Part shown: positions 1 through 10,563 of the stretch, one piece after another
Numbering within the stretch: position 1 is the first letter of the stretch
Layout: the number at the start of each line of letters is the position of its first letter
Translations under genes and position numbers: made by a program
DNA from: Amycolatopsis mongoliensis
GTDB taxonomy: Bacteria > Actinomycetota > Actinomycetes > Mycobacteriales > Pseudonocardiaceae
NCBI RefSeq assembly: GCF_030285665.1
Contig: NZ_CP127295.1
Span: 434,001-498,000 of the forward strand
Length of the DNA stretch: 64,000 nt
Reading direction: 5' to 3'
Notes under the pieces: generated by a model
What the model saw: only the letters and a program-made list of their open reading frames with translations
What the model was told of the DNA's origin: nothing
The model's database searches: none

Positions 1-1342
<1,342 letters not shown>

Positions 1343-1449
1343 CTCCGGCTCCTTCCACGGTTCGACGTCGGAACTCGGGCGCGCACCGCGGGGGCCAATG
1401 CGAGCCGCGAAGGAGGGGCGCAGCTCGAGTTCAGGGTTTTCCCAGATGC

Positions 1450-1479
1450 TGGACTTCCCAAAGTGCGGGACGCTAGTAT
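1450..1479 (+). promoter_or_regulatory. candidate ndgR promoter with overlapping TCCC/GGGA dyad
   Basis: A -10-like TAGTAT sits at 1474-1479 and the GTG start of ndgR follows after six bases, so the transcript would be leaderless. A -35-like TGGACT at 1450-1455 is 18 bp away. Between them lies TTCCCAAAGTGCGGGA (1456-1471), an imperfect dyad that could be an operator for the regulator itself. The promoter is inferred from spacing; the operator role is a guess. Confidence 0.45.
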
Positions 1480-1485
1480 CGGGTC

Positions 1486-2187
1486 GTGGGACAGCATAGC
1501 GGTATCGGAGTACTGGACAAAGCAGTGGCCGTTCTGCAGGCGGTCGCGGACGACCCCTGCGGCCTCGCGGAACTGTGCACGCGGACGGGCCTGCCCCGGG
1601 CCACCGCGCACCGCCTCGCGGTCGGCCTCGAGGTGCACCGGCTGCTGCGCCGGGGTCCGGACGGCCGCTGGCGTCCCGGTACGGCGCTGGCCGAACTGGC
1701 CGGCGGTTCGACGGATCCGCTGCTCGACGCGGCGGGCGTGGTGCTGCCGAAGCTGCGGGACGTCACCGGGGAAAGCGTGCAGCTCTACCGCCGCGACGGC
1801 GTGCAGCGCGTGTGCGTCGCGACGGCGGAGCCGCCGAGCGGGCTGCGCGACACGGTCCCGGTGGGCTCGCGGCTGCCGATGACGGCGGGCTCGGGCGCGA
1901 AGGTGCTGGCTGCGTGGGCGGATCCGCACACGCAGCGCACGATCCTGGCGGACGCGGTCTTCGGCGAGCGGACGTTGCTGGAGGTGCGCCGCCGCGGCTG
2001 GGCGCAGAGCGTGGCCGAACGCGAGCCGGGGGTGGCGAGCATTTCGGCGCCGGTGCGCGATTCGGCGGGCGCGGTCGTGGCGGCCGTGTCGGTGTCGGGC
2101 CCGATCGAGCGCATCGGCCGCAAGCCGGGGGCGCGCTGGGCGGCGGACCTGCTCGCGGCGGCGGATGCGTTGCAGGAACGCCTGTAA
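1486..2187 (+). CDS. ndgR: IclR-family transcriptional regulator, NdgR/LtbR type
   Basis: A 233-residue regulator with an N-terminal winged helix-turn-helix (about residues 5-60, with [20 protein letters not shown] as the recognition region) and a C-terminal IclR effector domain (about 75-230; [40 protein letters not shown]). In Streptomyces and Corynebacterium the member divergent from leuC (NdgR or LtbR) controls leucine and other amino-acid genes; position and size match that member exactly. The GTG start is six bases behind a -10-like TAGTAT, so it is probably translated from a leaderless mRNA. The symbol rests on synteny plus family; the regulon cannot be read from sequence. Confidence 0.9.
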   Translation: MGQHSGIGVLDKAVAVLQAVADDPCGLAELCTRTGLPRATAHRLAVGLEVHRLLRRGPDGRWRPGTALAELAGGSTDPLLDAAGVVLPKLRDVTGESVQLYRRDGVQRVCVATAEPPSGLRDTVPVGSRLPMTAGSGAKVLAAWADPHTQRTILADAVFGERTLLEVRRRGWAQSVAEREPGVASISAPVRDSAGAVVAAVSVSGPIERIGRKPGARWAADLLAAADALQERL

Positions 2188-2213
2188 CTCGCGCCCCAGG
2201 AGTCACAGTGGTG

Positions 2214-2528
2214 TCAGGCTTGGCCCGTTTCGAAGCGCGCCACCTTGCCGTCGCGAACCGTGAACGTCCACCGGGTCCGCATCGCGCCCCAAGTCGAGTT
2301 CGAGTAGTCCGCGACGAACTCGCGACCGTCGTCCGCCGCGGTGGCCACCTCGAGGTGGCCCTGGCTGGCGAAAATCTCCCGCTCCGTCCACTCCGCCAGG
2401 TCGCGGTCCGTGCCGTCGTCGGACATCGTCGCGTCCGCGGTGAGCGCGGCCCGGAACGCTGTGCGGTCGCCCGCGTTCAGTGCGTCGACGAACGCGCGCA
2501 CCGCCGGGTCGCCGATCGAATCCGTCAT
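2214..2528 (-). CDS. SnoaL-like / NTF2-fold family protein
   Basis: A 104-residue protein starting MTDSIGDPAVRAFVDALNAG, typical of small nuclear-transport-factor-2-like proteins: an N-terminal helix ending in an ALNAGD motif, then DATMSDDG and alternating strands such as TRWTFTVRDGKVARFETGQA. The fold makes a cone-shaped pocket used for steroid-isomerase, dehydratase or cyclase chemistry or just for binding. No catalytic residues can be assigned here. It converges on ndgR with a 26-bp gap. ATG 2528 fits the family start; longer in-frame versions run into the neighbouring promoter region and are unlikely. Function unknown. Confidence 0.75.
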   Translation of the reverse strand: MTDSIGDPAVRAFVDALNAGDRTAFRAALTADATMSDDGTDRDLAEWTEREIFASQGHLEVATAADDGREFVADYSNSTWGAMRTRWTFTVRDGKVARFETGQA

Positions 2529-2628
2529 GGGGTCATCGTGCACCGTTCGGGGGAACCTCGCGAAAGCCGCGTATTCGGTGACGGCGGTCACGTCTCCTTC
2601 AGGACAGCACCACGGAGGGGGAAAGACG

Positions 2629-2880
2629 ATGGTGAACAGAAGGGCGCTGGCGATGCTGCGGGCCGTCGGCGCGGGGCGGGCCGAGCTCACCTGCAGCTGC
2701 GAGCCGGACCTGAGGGTGGACGGGTTGCCGTGCTGCGACCAGGCGACGGCGCACGAGCTCGCGCGGGCGGGGCTGATCCGGCCGGCGCGGGGGCCGGTGG
2801 TCGCCGTCGGGCAGTGGACGCGCGCGGAGCTGACCGACGACGGCAGGCTCGCGCTGGGCGGGACGATCGCCGCGGCCTGA
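2629..2880 (+). CDS. small cysteine-containing protein of unknown function
   Basis: An 83-residue protein beginning MVNRRALAMLRAVGAGRAEL. A GGAGGGGG ribosome site lies about ten bases before ATG 2629. Four cysteines occur in two pairs, CSC at about 22-24 and CC at about 35-36, in a stretch reading CEPDLRVDGLPCCDQ. The layout (helix, cysteine loop, helix with ATAHELARAGL, then strands) suggests a small winged-helix-like fold, but I recognise no family. It stands alone between a divergent SnoaL-like gene and a downstream lipoprotein gene. Coding is supported by the ribosome site and codon bias. Confidence 0.6.
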   Translation: MVNRRALAMLRAVGAGRAELTCSCEPDLRVDGLPCCDQATAHELARAGLIRPARGPVVAVGQWTRAELTDDGRLALGGTIAAA

Positions 2881-2938
2881 AGCAACCGTCGGGCCACCTC
2901 GCGCGTGTAGGCGCAAAGGGTCACTGCGAGGGGAAGCC

Positions 2939-3514
2939 ATGAAGATCGTCCCAGCACTGCTCGGCGCCTGCCTGCTGCTGACCGCCTGTTCGGAGCCGCG
3001 CCCGGCCGCGCCCACCGTGACGGTGACGGCCCCGGCCTCACTCGCCCCGGCACCGGCCGTCGACCCGGCGACGCTCGACTGGCTGGACGGCTTCTGCTCC
3101 GCCATCCACGGCTACCGGAAGCGCACCAACGAGGAGGCGGCGCCGGGGACGTCCGAACCGCGCTCGGTCGTGGAAGCGCAGAAGATGCTCAGCGAGGAGC
3201 TGGGCGGCATCGCGGACCGCACGGGCGAGGTGGTCGACCGGCTGACGGCGCTCCCGCCGGCCCCGGTGCCGCTGGCCGAGACGGTCCGGAAGGCGCTCGC
3301 CGGGAAGTACACGACGGCCCGCGACCGCGCCCGCGACGCGAAGACGGCGTTGGACCGCGCGGCGCCGGGCGACGTGGCCTCGCAGGATCCGGCGATGAAG
3401 GCGCTGCAGGAGGCCCAGCAGGACGTCGACGGCACGTACGACCCGATCGCGCCGCTGGCGGAGTCCCGGGAACTGGTGACGGCGGCGGCGAGCGCCCCCG
3501 GCTGCAAGGTCTGA
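2939..3514 (+). CDS. secreted lipoprotein of unknown function
   Basis: A 191-residue protein with a lipoprotein signal, MKIVPALLGACLLLTACSEP, where LTAC is the lipobox and Cys17 the acylated residue. A Pro/Ala/Thr linker follows, then a mostly helical domain (about 45-185) starting LDWLDGFCSAIHGY, with long helices rich in Glu, Lys and Ala. One cysteine near residue 58 and one at the C-terminus (APGCKV) could form a disulphide. This is a common layout of actinobacterial cell-surface lipoproteins with no known role. GAGGGGAAGCC precedes the ATG. It converges on the GH3 gene across a long inverted repeat. Confidence 0.8.
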   Translation: MKIVPALLGACLLLTACSEPRPAAPTVTVTAPASLAPAPAVDPATLDWLDGFCSAIHGYRKRTNEEAAPGTSEPRSVVEAQKMLSEELGGIADRTGEVVDRLTALPPAPVPLAETVRKALAGKYTTARDRARDAKTALDRAAPGDVASQDPAMKALQEAQQDVDGTYDPIAPLAESRELVTAAASAPGCKV

Positions 3515-3522
3515 CCGAAGCT

Positions 3523-3570
3523 GGTCGTGAGTGTTCAGGGCGGTTCTAACCGCCCTGAACACTCACGACC
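3523..3570. terminator. long perfect inverted repeat, probable bidirectional terminator
   Basis: Two perfect 23-base arms (3523-3545 and 3548-3570) are separated by only CT. The outer part reads GGTCGTGAGTGTTCAGGG and its complement. It fills the gap between two convergent genes, so it can end both transcripts. The YCGTGARTG outer motif is shared with inverted repeats at 23645 and 26375. Confidence 0.8.
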
Positions 3571-3577
3571 ACGGGGG

Positions 3578-5641
3578 TCAGCGGCGCGTGAACGGGGCCT
3601 GCAGCGGCAGCGACCGCGACGAGTCGCCCACCTGCACCGTGAACTCGCCCCGCACCGGGCGCCAAGCGTGCCCGGCGGTGTCCCACACCGAAAAGTCGCG
3701 TGCGTCCAGTTCGATCGTCACGCGGCGGGACTGGCCCGGCGCCAGCTCCACCCGCGAGAACCCCTTCAGCTGCCGCGGTGGCTCGCCCGCGGCCGCCGGG
3801 AAGCCGAGGTACAGCTGGGCCACCTCCGCGCCCGCGCGGTGGCCGGTGTTCCGGACCGTGAACGTCGCCGTCGCGCCGTCGCCGGTGGTGTGCACCGACA
3901 GCCCGGAGAACGCGAACGTCGTGTACGAGAGGCCGTGCCCGAACGGGAACAGCGGCGTGCGGCCCTGCGCGTCGAACCACCGGTAGCCGACCTGCAGCCC
4001 CTCCGAGTACGTCGCGACCCCGTTGACGCCCGGGAACTGCGCCGCCGTGTTCGCGGGGGTGTCCGCGTCCGCCGCGGGGAACGTGACCGGCAGCTTCGCC
4101 GACGGGTTGACGTCCCCGAACAGCACGCCGGCGACCGCGGCGCCGTCCTGCTGGCCCGGGTACCACGCCTGCAGGATCGCGGGCACCGACGACGCCCACG
4201 GCATCAGGACCGGTCCGCCGCTCTTCACCACGACCACGGTGTGCGGGTTCGCCACGGCGACCGCCGTCACGAGGGCGTCCTGGTTGCCGTCGAGGGCCAG
4301 GCTCGGCCGGTCCTTGCCTTCGGCCTCGTTGTCGCCGACCATCACGACGCTGACGTCCGCGGTGCGCGCCAGCGCGGCCGCCCGCGCCGGGTCGCTGCCG
4401 TCGTCGAGGGTCACCGCGGCGCCGGGAACCCGCTGCCGCAGCCCCGGCAGGGGGTCCACTGTGGACGTCGGAATGACGGCGGAGCTGCCCCCGCCGCCGG
4501 TCTTGGCCTTGGTCGCGAACGGCCCGATCAGCGCGATCGACTTCACCGCACGGTCGTCGAGCGGCAGCTGGGCGTGGTCGTTGCGCAGCAGCACCATGCC
4601 GCGTTCGGCGAACTGCCTGGCGGCGGCGTCGTGCTGCGCGGTCGGCAGCGGGGTGAGCACCGGCGGGTGGTCGAACTGCCCGAACGTGAACATCGTGCGG
4701 AACCGCGGCACCAGCAGCTCGTCGACGCGCTGTTCGCTCACCTGCCCGGCGAGCACGGCCTGCTTCATCTTCTCGCCGTACCAGGTGCCGTCGATCATTT
4801 CGAGGTTCATGCCCGCGTTCGCCGATCCGACGGTGCTGTGCGCGGCACCCCAGTCGGACTGGACGAACCCCTTGAACCCCCAGTCGTCGCGCAGCTTGTC
4901 CTGCAGCAGCGCCGGGTTTTCGCACGTGAACACGCCGTTGATCTTCGGGTAGGCGCACATGACGGACCCGGCGTGGCCTTCGGTGACCGCCTGCTCGAAG
5001 TGCGGCAGGTAGATCTCGTTGAGGGTGCGCTCGTCGATGTGCTCGTCGATGCTCTGGCGCTGGGTCTCCTGGTTGTTCGCCGCGTAGTGCTTGACCTCGG
5101 CGATGGTGCCGTTCTCCTGGATGCCGCGGATGTCGGCGGCGCCCATGGCCCCGACGAGCACCGGGTCCTCCCCCATGCCCTCGAACGTCCGGCCGTTGCG
5201 CGGGACGCGGGCGATGTTGATGTCCGGCCCTTCGGACACGTTGTGCGCGAGCGCGCGGGTTTCGTCGCCGATCAGGCGGCCGTAGCGGCGGGCGAGGCCG
5301 GTGTCGAACGTCGACGCCAGCGCCATCGTGGCCGGCAGCGCGGTCGCCGGCTTCTGCGGCTTGTCGTCGGCCGGGCCCATGCCGGCCGGGCCGTTGGCGA
5401 TCCGGAAGCCGGGCACGCCCAGCCGCGGGATGGGCGGCACGAACCGCTGGTGCTCGGCGTCGGGCTGCAGGTGCAGCTGGGAGATCTTCTCGTCGAGGGT
5501 CATCGCGGCGACGAGCTCCGCGGCGCGCCGGTCGGGCGACTGGCGGGCGTCGCGCCAGGGCTGCGCGTCCGCCACCGCCGTGGCCGGTGTCGCCAGCGTC
5601 AACCCCAGTACCGCGGCAAGAACGAGCCGGCCGTTGCGCAT
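3578..5641 (-). CDS. secreted glycoside hydrolase family 3 beta-glucosidase-like enzyme
   Basis: A 687-residue GH3 enzyme. The start at ATG 5641 is preceded by GGGAGACTCG and gives a clean signal peptide, MRNGRLVLAAVLGLTLATPA with a cleavage-like AVADAQ; longer in-frame starts would bury the signal. The N-terminal barrel (about 30-330) contains KHYAANNQE and the nucleophile motif GFVQSDWGA with Asp near residue 263. The second alpha/beta domain (about 360-560) contains LIGPFA, and a fibronectin-III-like domain ends the protein (FPFGHGLSYTTFAFSGL, then TFTVRNTGHRAGAEVAQLYL). It should remove terminal sugars from beta-glucosides or related glycans outside the cell; substrate cannot be fixed from sequence. 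Single gene. Confidence 0.93.
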   Translation of the reverse strand: MRNGRLVLAAVLGLTLATPATAVADAQPWRDARQSPDRRAAELVAAMTLDEKISQLHLQPDAEHQRFVPPIPRLGVPGFRIANGPAGMGPADDKPQKPATALPATMALASTFDTGLARRYGRLIGDETRALAHNVSEGPDINIARVPRNGRTFEGMGEDPVLVGAMGAADIRGIQENGTIAEVKHYAANNQETQRQSIDEHIDERTLNEIYLPHFEQAVTEGHAGSVMCAYPKINGVFTCENPALLQDKLRDDWGFKGFVQSDWGAAHSTVGSANAGMNLEMIDGTWYGEKMKQAVLAGQVSEQRVDELLVPRFRTMFTFGQFDHPPVLTPLPTAQHDAAARQFAERGMVLLRNDHAQLPLDDRAVKSIALIGPFATKAKTGGGGSSAVIPTSTVDPLPGLRQRVPGAAVTLDDGSDPARAAALARTADVSVVMVGDNEAEGKDRPSLALDGNQDALVTAVAVANPHTVVVVKSGGPVLMPWASSVPAILQAWYPGQQDGAAVAGVLFGDVNPSAKLPVTFPAADADTPANTAAQFPGVNGVATYSEGLQVGYRWFDAQGRTPLFPFGHGLSYTTFAFSGLSVHTTGDGATATFTVRNTGHRAGAEVAQLYLGFPAAAGEPPRQLKGFSRVELAPGQSRRVTIELDARDFSVWDTAGHAWRPVRGEFTVQVGDSSRSLPLQAPFTRR

Positions 5642-5802
5642 CGAGTCTCCCTCGCCACCGAACGGATCAACGGCGGACAAGCTAACGCATACGTGACCAG
5701 GAAACATAGACTCGATAGTCGTTCATGTACTTGAATATCCGGGAGGCTCAACCGTTTCCCCGGCTCAAGCGTGGAGGGGGCGCGCAGGAGAGGGGACGGG
5801 CC

Positions 5803-6009
5803 GTGCGGAAGAAAACACTGATCGGACTAACGGCCGCGGGAACGGCCGGCGGCGGCACGCCGGCGACGTTCACGGGTCTGAACGGCCAGCCGGCGACCCC
5901 GACCTTCACCGTCCTGGGCACCCCGTCGAAAGCGGCCGGGCCGGCGAAGCCGCAGGTCACGGCGAAACCGGCGGGCGCACCGCAGACCGGGGACGGCCCA
6001 CCGGGCTGA
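5803..6009 (+). CDS. putative short secreted or anchored peptide
   Basis: A possible 68-residue product from GTG 5803, behind an AGGAGAGGGG ribosome site, starting VRKKTLIGLTAAGTAGG. Two basic residues followed by a short Ala/Gly/Leu stretch resemble a weak export signal, and the rest is Pro/Ala/Gly/Thr-rich without domain features. It lies between the divergent GH3 gene and the convergent nurA-like gene. A longer in-frame version from ATG 5725 has no ribosome site. I do not recognise it, and it may not be a real gene. Confidence 0.35.
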   Translation: MRKKTLIGLTAAGTAGGGTPATFTGLNGQPATPTFTVLGTPSKAAGPAKPQVTAKPAGAPQTGDGPPG

Positions 6010-6186
6010 TCCTCCACAAAGGACACCCCGGGGCGGGTACGGTTCCCCCAGGCCCGCCGCCCCGGGGCCGCCCACCCCCAGCGGGCGGATTCCGGCCCGG
6101 CGGGCGGTTCACGCCCCCGGGCCGGTCTAAAGCGGCAGGCTCGCGCGGCGAAGACCGAAGTCATGGACAGGTCGTGCGGGCCGTCC

Positions 6187-7164
6187 TCAGCGAGCCGCGG
6201 CCAGCCGCAGCGCCCGGTACACGAACTGCTGGTCCCCCAGCCGATGCCGCAGGTCACGCTCCAGCCCCGCGATCGGGTACAGGTTCTGCGGCGCCCGCGA
6301 GTCCTTGTAAGCCACCGACGCGAACCGTCCCAGCACCGACTGCGTCAGGTTCGCCAGCCCGGCCACCTCCTCGCGCCCGAGGTGCGGCGCCGCCTCCACG
6401 CGGACCACCCCCGACCACGGCGGGCCCCCGGCCGACGGCAGGCGCAGGTACCAGGAATGCCGGACCCACGTCGTGCCCATCAGGAACACCGGCGTGCGCT
6501 GGTGCGGGCCCAGCCGGCCGACCATCGCGTTGAGCTCGCCCGGCAGGTACGTCGTCTGGTGGCTCTTGATGAACCCGACCGCCCGGGGCAGGTGCGTGCG
6601 GCCGCTCAACGGGCCGTCGACGACGAGCAGGTCACTGCCGACGTGGCCGGCGATCGCCCGGCGCGCCTCGCCCGCCGTGTCCAGCTCGGCCTCGGCCAGC
6701 TGCTCCTGCAACGCCGACGACAGCACGACCGCCAGCGGCTTGTCCTCCTTGGCCGCGGAGCGGAACGCCCGGTAGACCCCCGCCGAGGTGGGGATGTCCC
6801 CTGCCTCCGACGCCACCGTGAACACCCCGCGCCGGACGTCGGTCGCGACGACGTGGGCCCGGCCCGAACAGCAGCACACCACTCCGGCCGCGTAGGAAGC
6901 GCAGAGCCCGATGGACGCCGAGTTCATCCCCTCGGGGTCGTCGATCCAGACGCGGGCGTCGATCCGGCGGACACCGTCGACGAACAACACCGCCTCGGGC
7001 GGCGAAACCGGCGTCGGGTCGATCGGCGCCCATTCTTCCGTGGGCACCTCGACCTCGAGCTCGACCTCGGCCCCCGACCGCGCCAGCTCCTCGGCCTCCA
7101 TCGAGCTGCCGTAGCCCGGGTCCCACGAGTCGATGCTGAAGGTCGTCCCGGCCACGGCGGTCAT
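6187..7164 (-). CDS. nurA: NurA-like nuclease, partner of the HerA-like ATPase
   Basis: A 325-residue protein, last gene of the herA-sbcD-sbcC operon; its ATG overlaps the sbcC stop as ATGA. An acidic N-terminus is followed by EAVLFVDGVRRIDAR (Asp63), a strand-Asp-Gly motif like the first metal-binding aspartate of the NurA RNase-H-like fold; later parts include GSDLLVVDGPLSG and, near the C-terminus, SRAPQNLYPIAGLERDLRHR. NurA is the 5'-3' nuclease driven by the HerA translocase in archaeal end resection. The assignment rests on these motifs plus linkage to herA and mre11/rad50 homologues; sequence similarity to archaeal NurA is low by eye. If right, it trims DNA ends in recombination repair. 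Confidence 0.7.
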   Translation of the reverse strand: MTAVAGTTFSIDSWDPGYGSSMEAEELARSGAEVELEVEVPTEEWAPIDPTPVSPPEAVLFVDGVRRIDARVWIDDPEGMNSASIGLCASYAAGVVCCCSGRAHVVATDVRRGVFTVASEAGDIPTSAGVYRAFRSAAKEDKPLAVVLSSALQEQLAEAELDTAGEARRAIAGHVGSDLLVVDGPLSGRTHLPRAVGFIKSHQTTYLPGELNAMVGRLGPHQRTPVFLMGTTWVRHSWYLRLPSAGGPPWSGVVRVEAAPHLGREEVAGLANLTQSVLGRFASVAYKDSRAPQNLYPIAGLERDLRHRLGDQQFVYRALRLAAAR

Positions 7165-10100
7165 GCGCCCTCCCTGCTGATGTGCGAGCCGGTGCCGTCG
7201 CGGGTGACCTGGAACCGCACCGGCACGCGCTCGGCGAGCGCCGGCACGTGCGTGATCACCCCGACCATCCGGGAGCCGGTGGCCGACAGGTTCTCCAAAG
7301 TGGACGCCACGACGTCGAGAGTGGCCTCGTCCAGCGTCCCGAAGCCCTCGTCCAGGAAGATCGACTCGAGCTTGGTCGCGCCGTCCGCCGCCATCGCCCC
7401 GAGCTGGGACGACAGCGCGAGGGCCAGCGAAAGCGACGCCTGGAACGTCTCCCCGCCGGACAACGTCTTCACCGGGCGCCGCGCGTCGGCTTCGTTGTGG
7501 TCCACCACCAGGAAGTCGCCCTTGTCGTGGGTCAGCTCGAACTGGCCGCCGGACAGCTCGAGCAGCGACGCGGACGCCTCGGCGACGAGCGTGTCGAGTG
7601 CCCCGGCGATCAGCCAGCGCGGGAACTTGTCCGAGCGCAGGAGATCCGCGAGCAGCCGCGCAACCTGCGCCTCGGACTCCGCGGCCGCGATGTCGCCGTG
7701 CAGGCCCGCCACGCGCGCCACGCGCCGCTTCATCTCCGTGTGGTCGCCCTCGGCCCGCGCCCGGGCGGCGGCGACGGCCACCGGGACGCGGTCGCGCACC
7801 GGCCCCTCCGGCACGTCGACCTCGAGCGCGGTGACGTCGTCGGCGACCGCGCGTTCGGCCACCCGCAACGCTTCGGCGGCTTCGCCCTCGGCGGTCGTGG
7901 CGGCGGCCAGCCGGTCCCGGTGCCGGTTCGCCTGCCCGGCCGCCCAATCCGTGAGCGCGGTCCAGGCGTCGAGGAGGCTCTCGCCGTCGATCGGCGGGGC
8001 ACCCAGGCCGACCAGCGGGTCGCGCGCCCGGGACAGCCGCTGGCGTTCGGCGTCGACCTGCTCGGCGATCCGCGCCTGGGCTTCCGCGGCTTGTTTCGCG
8101 GCCGCGCGGGCGGTCCGCAGATCCGCGTCGGCCGTCTTCGCGGCTTGTTCGAGTTCCGCCACCTTCGCGAGCTGCTCGGCGACCACCTCGGCGGAGGGCG
8201 CGCCGGCCAGGGTCTCGATCAGTTCGCCGTGGCGGCGCCGGGTGTTCGCCCACTCGGTGCTCGCCGACTGGTCGGCGAGCGCCGCCTCCGAAGCCCGCTT
8301 CCGCCGCTGTTCGGCGTTCCGCTCGGCGGAGGCGAGGTCGTCCGCCGCGACGACGGCTTCCTTGCCCGCGGCTTCGGCGGCCGCTTCGAGTGCGGCCAAA
8401 GCCGTCCGCCGCTCTTCCAGGGTGGCCGCCGCCCAGGCGGTCAGCCGCTGCCAGCCCGCCGGGACGTCGTCGGCGTCGACCGCGGGCGCGCCCAGTTCCA
8501 CCAAGGGGTCGCGTGCCGCCCGCAGCGCTTCCCGGGCCGCCGCGAACGACTTCTCCACGACATCGGCCTCGTGCTGCGCCGCCGTGCGGTCGGCGCGCGC
8601 CGCGGCCAGTTTCGCGTCCGCGGCGTGGGCGGCCTCGGCGACGCGGGTACGGCCGTCGATCGTCGCGGACAGCCATTCGCCGCGTTCGCGCACGGCGGCG
8701 ACGAGGTCCGCGTAGTCCTGCTCGGAGAAAGAGGCCTCGACCGGGCGCCGCAGCACCGGCGACTCCGGCGGGCCGTCGACTCCGACGAGGACCGCACGCA
8801 GTTCCTCCGCCTGCGCGGCCGCCGACGCGGCCGAGTCGGCGTCGCGGTCCACGGCCCGCTCCAGCTTGCGCAGCGCGGACTCGGCGGCGGCGCGGTCCCG
8901 TTCGGCCCGCTCCAGGCGTTCGCTCGCCTCCGACAGGTGGGCGTGCCCGACGGCGTCGGGCAGCTTCGCGACTTCCTGCTCGCAGACCGGGCACGGGTGC
9001 CCGACGGCGAGTCCCGCCCGCAGACTCAGCGCCTGCCCGGCCCGGTCGGCTTCGGTCACCGCCGTCTTCGCCGCGGTGACTTCGGCGTCGGCGCGGGCGA
9101 AGGCGGTTCTCGCCGCTTCCAGTTCCTTCCGGCGCGCGACCTGCTCGGGCGCGGCCTTCCGCTGGGCTTCGCACACCGCGTAGAGCGTCCGGGCGTCGGA
9201 ACGGGCGGCGGCGAGCGGGGCGACGTCCGGCTGCGCGGCCAGCGCCGCGCGAGCTTCGGCGTCGGCGACCTCGGCGGCATGCAGGCGGGCCTCGGCGTCC
9301 GCTGTGCGTTTCGCCACCCGTGCCGCCTCTTCCGAGAGGTCCCCGAGATCCGCCGGCGGTTTCAGCCCCGCCAGCCGGTCGCGGTCCTGCCGGGCCCGCG
9401 CCGCTTCGGCGGCGGCGTCCTCGGCGGCGCGGGCCGTCGTGTCCCGGGTCTTGCGGGCCGCATCGGTCGCGGACACCGCGTCGGTGACCGCGGCGGCGGC
9501 GGCCGCTTTCGCCTCCGCTGCCGTCTTCGCCGCCACTTCCAGGCGCGGGAGGGCCTTCTCGGCCTCGGCCAGCTCCGTGCGGGCGGCGCGGATCCGTTCC
9601 AGCTCGCCGCGGGCGGGAGCGGCGGCGAGCGCGGCACGGGCCGCTTCGTCCGCCGTCTCGGCCGTTTCCAGCCCCGCGCGTGCCGTCGCGGCCGCGTCCG
9701 CCGCGGCGCGGCGCCGGGTTTCGAGGTCTTCGACGCCGTCCGGGCGTTCCAGCGCGTCGAGGACACCCAGCTCCCGCGTCAGCGACGCGACGAGCTGCCG
9801 CGCTTCGTCGTGGGCGCGGGTGGCGTCGGACAAACCCGGCAGGGCCGCGCTCACCCGCGCGTCGAGGTCCGCGAGTGCCGTCATCCGCGCGGAAAGCTCT
9901 TCGACGGCCTCTTCGGTCGCGTCGGCGTAGCTGCCGAGCTGTTCGGCGAGGACGGCGGCGCGCTGCTTCTGCTGCTCCGCGGTGACCCCGGCGCGGCGGC
10001 CGATCCGTTCGTAGACCTCCAGGCCCAGCAGCTTGATGAGGATCTTCTGCCGGTCGGCGGCCTTGGCGTGCAGGAACTCCGCGAAGTCGCCCTGGGGCAG

Positions 10101-10562
10101 CGCCACGCAGGTGCAGAAGTGCTTGAACGTCAACCCGAGCAGGCGTTCGACGGCCGGGGTGACCTCGGAGTCCGCGGCGACCGGGTCGGCGTCGTCCTCC
10201 GGACCGCCGAGCGCGGTCGGGTCGGCGAGCCGTTCCAGCCGGACGTTCTTCACGCTGACCGTGGGTTTCTTCCCACCGCTGCGGCGGACTTCGCGCACGA
10301 CGTGGTAGCGCGTGCCCCCGGCGTCGAACACCAGCCGCACGGTGGCCCGGTTCGCCGTCGGGGCGAGTGCGGGCGCGACGAGCCCTTCGTGGTCCCAGCG
10401 GGCGACGGAGCCGTACAGCGCGAAGGTGAGCGCGTCGATCACGGTGCTCTTGCCGGCGCCGGTCGGCCCGACGAGCGCGAAGTAGTCCGTGTCGTCGAAG
10501 CTGACTTCGGTCTTGTCGCGGAACGACGCGAAGCCGGTCATCTCCAGCAGCACAGGCCGCAT
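7161..10562 (-). CDS. sbcC: SbcC, SMC-like ATPase subunit of the SbcCD nuclease (Rad50 homologue)
   Basis: A 1133-residue protein with N-terminal Walker A GPTGAGKST (residues 32-40), two very long Ala/Glu/Arg-rich coiled-coil arms, a central zinc hook CPVC at about 524-527 (HPCPVCEQEV), and a C-terminal ATPase lobe with signature KTLSGGETFQASLSLALA and Walker B IFLDEGFGTLDEATLD. ATP-driven closing of the dimer feeds DNA ends or hairpins to SbcD. ATG 10562 follows the sbcD stop with one intervening base; longer in-frame starts lie inside sbcD. The 3' end overlaps the nurA-like gene by four bases, so the products are probably made in a fixed ratio. Length is normal for actinobacterial SbcC. Confidence 0.96.
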   Translation of the reverse strand: MRPVLLEMTGFASFRDKTEVSFDDTDYFALVGPTGAGKSTVIDALTFALYGSVARWDHEGLVAPALAPTANRATVRLVFDAGGTRYHVVREVRRSGGKKPTVSVKNVRLERLADPTALGGPEDDADPVAADSEVTPAVERLLGLTFKHFCTCVALPQGDFAEFLHAKAADRQKILIKLLGLEVYERIGRRAGVTAEQQKQRAAVLAEQLGSYADATEEAVEELSARMTALADLDARVSAALPGLSDATRAHDEARQLVASLTRELGVLDALERPDGVEDLETRRRAAADAAATARAGLETAETADEAARAALAAAPARGELERIRAARTELAEAEKALPRLEVAAKTAAEAKAAAAAAVTDAVSATDAARKTRDTTARAAEDAAAEAARARQDRDRLAGLKPPADLGDLSEEAARVAKRTADAEARLHAAEVADAEARAALAAQPDVAPLAAARSDARTLYAVCEAQRKAAPEQVARRKELEAARTAFARADAEVTAAKTAVTEADRAGQALSLRAGLAVGHPCPVCEQEVAKLPDAVGHAHLSEASERLERAERDRAAAESALRKLERAVDRDADSAASAAAQAEELRAVLVGVDGPPESPVLRRPVEASFSEQDYADLVAAVRERGEWLSATIDGRTRVAEAAHAADAKLAAARADRTAAQHEADVVEKSFAAAREALRAARDPLVELGAPAVDADDVPAGWQRLTAWAAATLEERRTALAALEAAAEAAGKEAVVAADDLASAERNAEQRRKRASEAALADQSASTEWANTRRRHGELIETLAGAPSAEVVAEQLAKVAELEQAAKTADADLRTARAAAKQAAEAQARIAEQVDAERQRLSRARDPLVGLGAPPIDGESLLDAWTALTDWAAGQANRHRDRLAAATTAEGEAAEALRVAERAVADDVTALEVDVPEGPVRDRVPVAVAAARARAEGDHTEMKRRVARVAGLHGDIAAAESEAQVARLLADLLRSDKFPRWLIAGALDTLVAEASASLLELSGGQFELTHDKGDFLVVDHNEADARRPVKTLSGGETFQASLSLALALSSQLGAMAADGATKLESIFLDEGFGTLDEATLDVVASTLENLSATGSRMVGVITHVPALAERVPVRFQVTRDGTGSHISREGA

Positions 10563-10563
10563 G